Source of the DNA: Acidimicrobiaceae bacterium
Lineage (GTDB): Bacteria > Actinomycetota > Acidimicrobiia > Acidimicrobiales > Acidimicrobiaceae
Length of the DNA stretch: 8,712 bases
Assembly: GCA_013044415.1 (NCBI GenBank)
Contig: JABEUO010000034.1
Coordinates: 1-8,712 of the forward strand
Reading direction: 5' to 3'
Positions within the stretch are counted from its first letter, which is position 1. Each line of letters opens with the position of its first letter. The notes under the pieces were generated by a model. It saw nothing but the letters and a program-made list of their open reading frames with translations, was not told the DNA's origin and did no database searches. The translations under genes and the position numbers were made by a program. Below, one piece after another: positions 6,984 through 8,712 of the stretch.

Positions 6984-7550
6984 TTGACAAATCAAGCGCT
7001 TTTGCTGATGGACATGCAGATCGGAATCGTAAGTCGTCTACCTAGCGAAAGATCCGAGGCTCTCTTATCAGTCCTCTCCACCACCGCCGCTACGGCACGC
7101 AAAGCGCGAATACCGGTGATCCATGTTCGGGTTGCATTTCGAGCCGGAACACCGGAGATAAGCCAGCGCAATCAAGCCTTCTCAAATCTCGCAGCTTCGG
7201 GGGCGATGGCTGAGACGGACGATGCCACTCAGGTTCATCCGGCAATTTCGCCGTAACCTGGCGACATCGTCGTCATTAAGCGCAGGGTAAGCGCCTTTAC
7301 CGGGAGTGATCTAGAGGTCGTATTGAGGGCGCAGGGTATAGATTCTCTCGTCCTCACCGGAATCGCAACTAGCGGCGTCGTGCTATCCACACTTCGCCAG
7401 GCGGCAGACTTAGACTATGCCCTCACCGTTTTAGAAGATGGTTGCGCCGACCTGGACCCCGAGGTCCACCGGGTACTCATAGAAAAGGTTTATCCACGCC
7501 AAGCCAGGGTAACTACCGCCTCGGATTGGATCGACTCTATCAGTGGTTGA
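6984..7550 (+). pseudogene. Isochorismatase-fold (cysteine-hydrolase-like) protein, split by an in-frame TAA
   Basis: Two parts in one reading frame together make a full-length family member of 188 codons. The first part (MTNQALLLMDMQIGIV to HPAISP) carries the catalytic-type Asp10. After a TAA at 7254-7256 the sequence continues as PGDIVVIKRRVSAF, which holds the family lysine (about position 99), and then GIATSGVVLSTLRQAADLDY and FPRQA-like YPRQA near the end. In cysteine hydrolases the nucleophile falls in AT-xx-CV; here that position is Val132 (ATSGVV). This is a known Cys-less variant pattern, so a hydrolase mechanism with a Cys nucleophile is unlikely. I chose the TTG at 6984 because the G-run at 6969-6975 lies eight bases upstream; the TTG at 6978 is too close. 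The protein is otherwise undamaged, which suggests a recent nonsense mutation, possibly CAA to TAA, or a sequencing error. The substrate is unknown. Confidence 0.88.
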
Positions 7551-7840
7551 TCTCTACACGACGACGACGACTTAATACTGGCTAATAAAATCCCGCTTGG
7601 CCAAGTATCCTACGGAGCTGTAGCCGAAGGATTACAACGGCTGCCACGGAAGCTAGCTAGAACAAGAGAAAATGGAATTGCCTGAGTGGACACTGTCCCA
7701 GGGCTAAATCCTAAATCGACATCTAACCGGCATCTTGCCTGTATTTTGCCCGAAGCCGCACGCAAGTCGGCCAACTCGTATTGGTCGGCGACAAAGGGCC
7801 ACAACCAACCGGGACGTATCACTACCTCTACCGATGGGCC
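7551..7840. other. Stretch without recognised gene before the transposase remnant
   Basis: No ORF here can be supported as a gene. Open frames exist on both strands, but none shows a motif I recognise or a ribosome binding site. The stretch contains a short GAC/ACG trinucleotide run at 7558-7571 just after the hydrolase stop, the palindrome CTTGGCCAAG at 7596-7605, and a possible hairpin GTAGCCG/CGGCTGC at 7620-7626 and 7638-7644 with an 11-base loop. That hairpin could be the left end of the degraded IS200/IS605-type element that follows, but this is weak. Confidence 0.5.
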
Positions 7841-8079
7841 GAGCCGACTGGACTGGAGACCATGTTTGATCACGCCCAACTTCTCGACAGCGCTGTTCAC
7901 AGCTGGTACTCATCGACTCGCCAAACAGATCGAGGGTCGGTCGTCTCGGTGGCATTGTTATGAGTTTCCACGACTTTTTCAAAGACCCGCAAGCGCTGTG
8001 GGCAACCTCATACTTCGTCGCTACAGGCGGCACGCTAAAAATCATCAAGCAGTACGTGGCCAATCAGCGCAACGTTTAA
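7841..8079 (+). pseudogene. tnpA: IS200/IS605-family TnpA transposase remnant, frameshifted
   Basis: Pieces of a TnpA single-strand transposase (HUH/Y1 type) lie in order in three frames. Frame 2 (7841-7890) gives GLETMFDHAQLL, the place of the MPDHVHLL motif. Frame 3 (about 7893-7985) gives THRLAKQIEGRSSRWHCYEF, matching the conserved LVKxxKGRSSR region. Frame 1 (about 7984-8079) gives ALWATSYFVATGG and IKQYVANQRNV, the conserved C-terminus with the catalytic-type tyrosine (codon 8053-8055). The HUH pair is damaged: the second histidine is glutamine (DHAQ). The N-terminal third is not recognisable. Two frameshifts and a lost metal ligand mean the gene is dead. No tnpB is present in the window. 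The element's end hairpin follows 25 bp after the stop. Confidence 0.82.
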
Positions 8080-8089
8080 GCGCAGGTCT

Positions 8090-8152
8090 CAGGGCTTCGC
8101 CCTGGTGGGGCTCTACATCCCCATGGCTAAAGCCATGGGGATTCCGCCCCAC
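8090..8152 (+). repeat. IS200/IS605-type right-end hairpin
   Basis: A two-tier hairpin: the outer stem GTGGGGC (8105-8111) pairs with GCCCCAC (8146-8152). After a small internal loop, a perfect 12-bp inner stem follows, ATCCCCATGGCT (8117-8128) with AGCCATGGGGAT (8131-8142). Immediately upstream is a small separate hairpin, CAGGGC-TTC-GCCCTG (8090-8104). Subterminal hairpins downstream of tnpA are what IS200/IS605 transposases recognise, and the position 25 bp after the TnpA stop fits. Antitoxin homology begins directly after the outer stem, so the element boundary should lie near 8152-8158. Confidence 0.75.
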
Positions 8153-8154
8153 AC

Positions 8155-8337
8155 CCCATTCTGGTAAGCAGAGACCAGGAGGGCATCCTCCTTCGCCCCA
8201 AAAAGGTCATGATTGTTGATCCAGATCAAGCCTATTTTTGGAGTGACGAATGGCAGGAACGCGAGCGTCGGTCCGACGAAGACATTCGTTCTGGACGGAT
8301 ACATCGCCTCAAGTCTGTAGACGATATTGACCGTTAG
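8155..8337 (+). pseudogene. 5'-truncated AbrB-type antitoxin
   Basis: The frame is continuous with no stop from the hairpin to the TAG at 8335-8337. It reads ILVSRDQEGILLRPKKV and then DPDQAYFWSDEWQERERRSD followed by EDIRSGR and SVDD. This is the C-terminal half of actinobacterial AbrB/MazE-like antitoxins, whose hallmark is DPDQAWFW-x-WQ-x-ER plus an acidic -DIxxGR-x-x-x-x-SVDD tail. The N-terminal DNA-binding swapped-hairpin domain (about the first 30-40 residues) is missing exactly where the IS-type hairpin lies, which points to truncation by the insertion or by a later deletion. The internal ATG at 8209 could start a 42-residue toxin-binding peptide, but it has only a poorly spaced AAAAGG. 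I consider it non-functional as a repressor. Confidence 0.72.
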
Positions 8338-8352
8338 CAGCCGTTTGCAGTC

Positions 8353-8460
8353 GTGTACGCCATTCAGTTCACTGACCAGTTTCAACATGACTACAAAACA
8401 CTCACTCACATTGAACAAAAGGCGATAAAGCGGGCATTGATCAGAATGGGGAGCAATTAA
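8353..8460 (+). pseudogene. Truncated RelE/ParE-like toxin remnant
   Basis: From the GTG at 8353, in the same frame as the antitoxin and 15 bases after its stop, the sequence reads VYAIQFTDQFQHDYKTLTHI and then EQKAIKRAL before a TAA at 8458-8460. This matches the opening strand and helix of RelE/ParE-family toxins (F-x-x-x-F-x-x-D-x-x-x-L-x-x-x-x-Q-x-x-x-x-x-AL). The remaining 50 or so residues, which carry the RNase-fold beta sheet and catalytic residues, are absent. Another frame is open after 8450 but shows no toxin motif. The gene order antitoxin then toxin is typical of type II systems. The remnant is too short to be active. Confidence 0.6.
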
Positions 8461-8520
8461 CAGATGACGATTTTCTATCCAACATGTGCTATCAGTGGAC
8501 GACGCACTTGGACGCTAAGA

Positions 8521-8591
8521 GCACAAAGTTGTGCGTGGTCCCCGTTAGGTATCGACACCCCATGGCTATAGCAAGGGGCATAGACACCACG
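8521..8591 (+). repeat. Second structured hairpin region, related to the IS-type end hairpin
   Basis: GCACAA-AG-TTGTGC (8521-8534) is a perfect 6-bp-arm inverted repeat. Directly after it, CGTGGT (8534-8539) pairs with ACCACG (8586-8591) and encloses CCCCATGGCTATAGC...AAGGGG (8558-8578). The core CCCCATGGCTA-AGC-A-GGGG matches the inner stem of the hairpin at 8119-8140 apart from a few changes, and the outer stem again starts with GTGG. It looks like a diverged second copy of the same element end. Confidence 0.55.
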
Positions 8592-8712
8592 TCCCATTAT
8601 TGCAAGGTGCGGTAAGGACATAGCCATTAGTATTACCCAGAACCTGTCCTCTTAAATTGTATTTAGCTAGGAAAGCAAAACTGGCAACCTCATCCACCCC
8701 TGCCGAATCATC

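Noticed and set aside
7610..7900. Minus-strand 96-codon frame
   Set aside because: No ribosome binding site or motif recognised; it partly overlaps the TnpA remnant antisense.
7727..7963. Open plus frame with GDKGPQPTGTYHYLYRW-like sequence
   Set aside because: Its end covers the TnpA DHAQLL piece, but the first part matches no family I know and has no start signals; not called as a gene.
7686..8219. 177-codon plus-strand frame as one gene
   Set aside because: Only its middle (about 7893-7985) matches TnpA; the rest runs through non-coding sequence, the IS hairpin and the antitoxin in wrong frames.
8113..8418. Minus-strand 101-codon frame
   Set aside because: Antisense to the hairpin, antitoxin and toxin remnants, which have clear family motifs on the plus strand.
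8591..8712. Minus-strand open frame entering from the right edge
   Set aside because: About 57 codons with no recognisable motif, ending in the second hairpin; too little to support a partial gene.
1..8712. CRISPR array, tRNA, rRNA, riboswitch
   Set aside because: No regularly spaced repeats; only two-copy tandem duplications were seen. No tRNA cloverleaf or conserved RNA leader was recognised by eye.

Overview
The window looks like a chromosomal accessory stretch of a bacterium of roughly middle GC content. It is most likely an actinobacterium, perhaps an Acidimicrobiia-like lineage; this is inferred from protein style only (NatA-type ATPase with a C-terminal domain, MalT/LAL regulator, Cys-type MerR, AbrB-type antitoxin with a DPDQA-FW motif). 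No rRNA, tRNA or housekeeping gene fixes the taxonomy.

Left part (195-2504, + strand): a two-gene ABC exporter. An ATPase and an ABC-2/NatB-like permease abut exactly, with the stop codon touching the next ATG. A 252-bp gap follows. It holds a plausible sigma70-type promoter and a perfect 20-bp tandem duplication whose second copy runs into the start codon of the next gene. That gene (2757-5597) is a 946-residue MalT/LAL-type regulator with an N-terminal ATPase, a long helical middle and a C-terminal LuxR helix-turn-helix.

Middle part (5598-6983): a divergent metal or thiol stress module. A MerR-family gene on the minus strand (5886-6317) faces a small thioredoxin-fold protein on the plus strand (6379-6696). 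Between them lies a textbook MerR promoter: a -35 and a -10 box 20 bp apart, with an 8-6-8 inverted repeat in the spacer. Downstream of merR, on the same strand, lies a 58-codon ORF with a good ribosome binding site that I do not recognise. It could be a third member of the module.

Right part (6984-8712): a decaying region. An isochorismatase-fold hydrolase is interrupted by one in-frame TAA with no other damage. Then come the frameshifted remains of an IS200/IS605 TnpA with its two-tier end hairpin, which joins directly onto a 5'-truncated AbrB-type antitoxin, followed by a truncated RelE/ParE-like toxin. A second, diverged hairpin of the same type lies just past the toxin remnant, so the dead toxin-antitoxin fragment is bracketed by two related hairpins. 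Nothing recognisable is coded between about 7551 and 7840 or after 8591.

I see no clear undescribed defence or biosynthetic system. The most distinctive items are the MerR/thioredoxin-fold switch with its possible small partner, the tandem duplication at the regulator's start codon, and the hairpin-bracketed toxin-antitoxin remnant.
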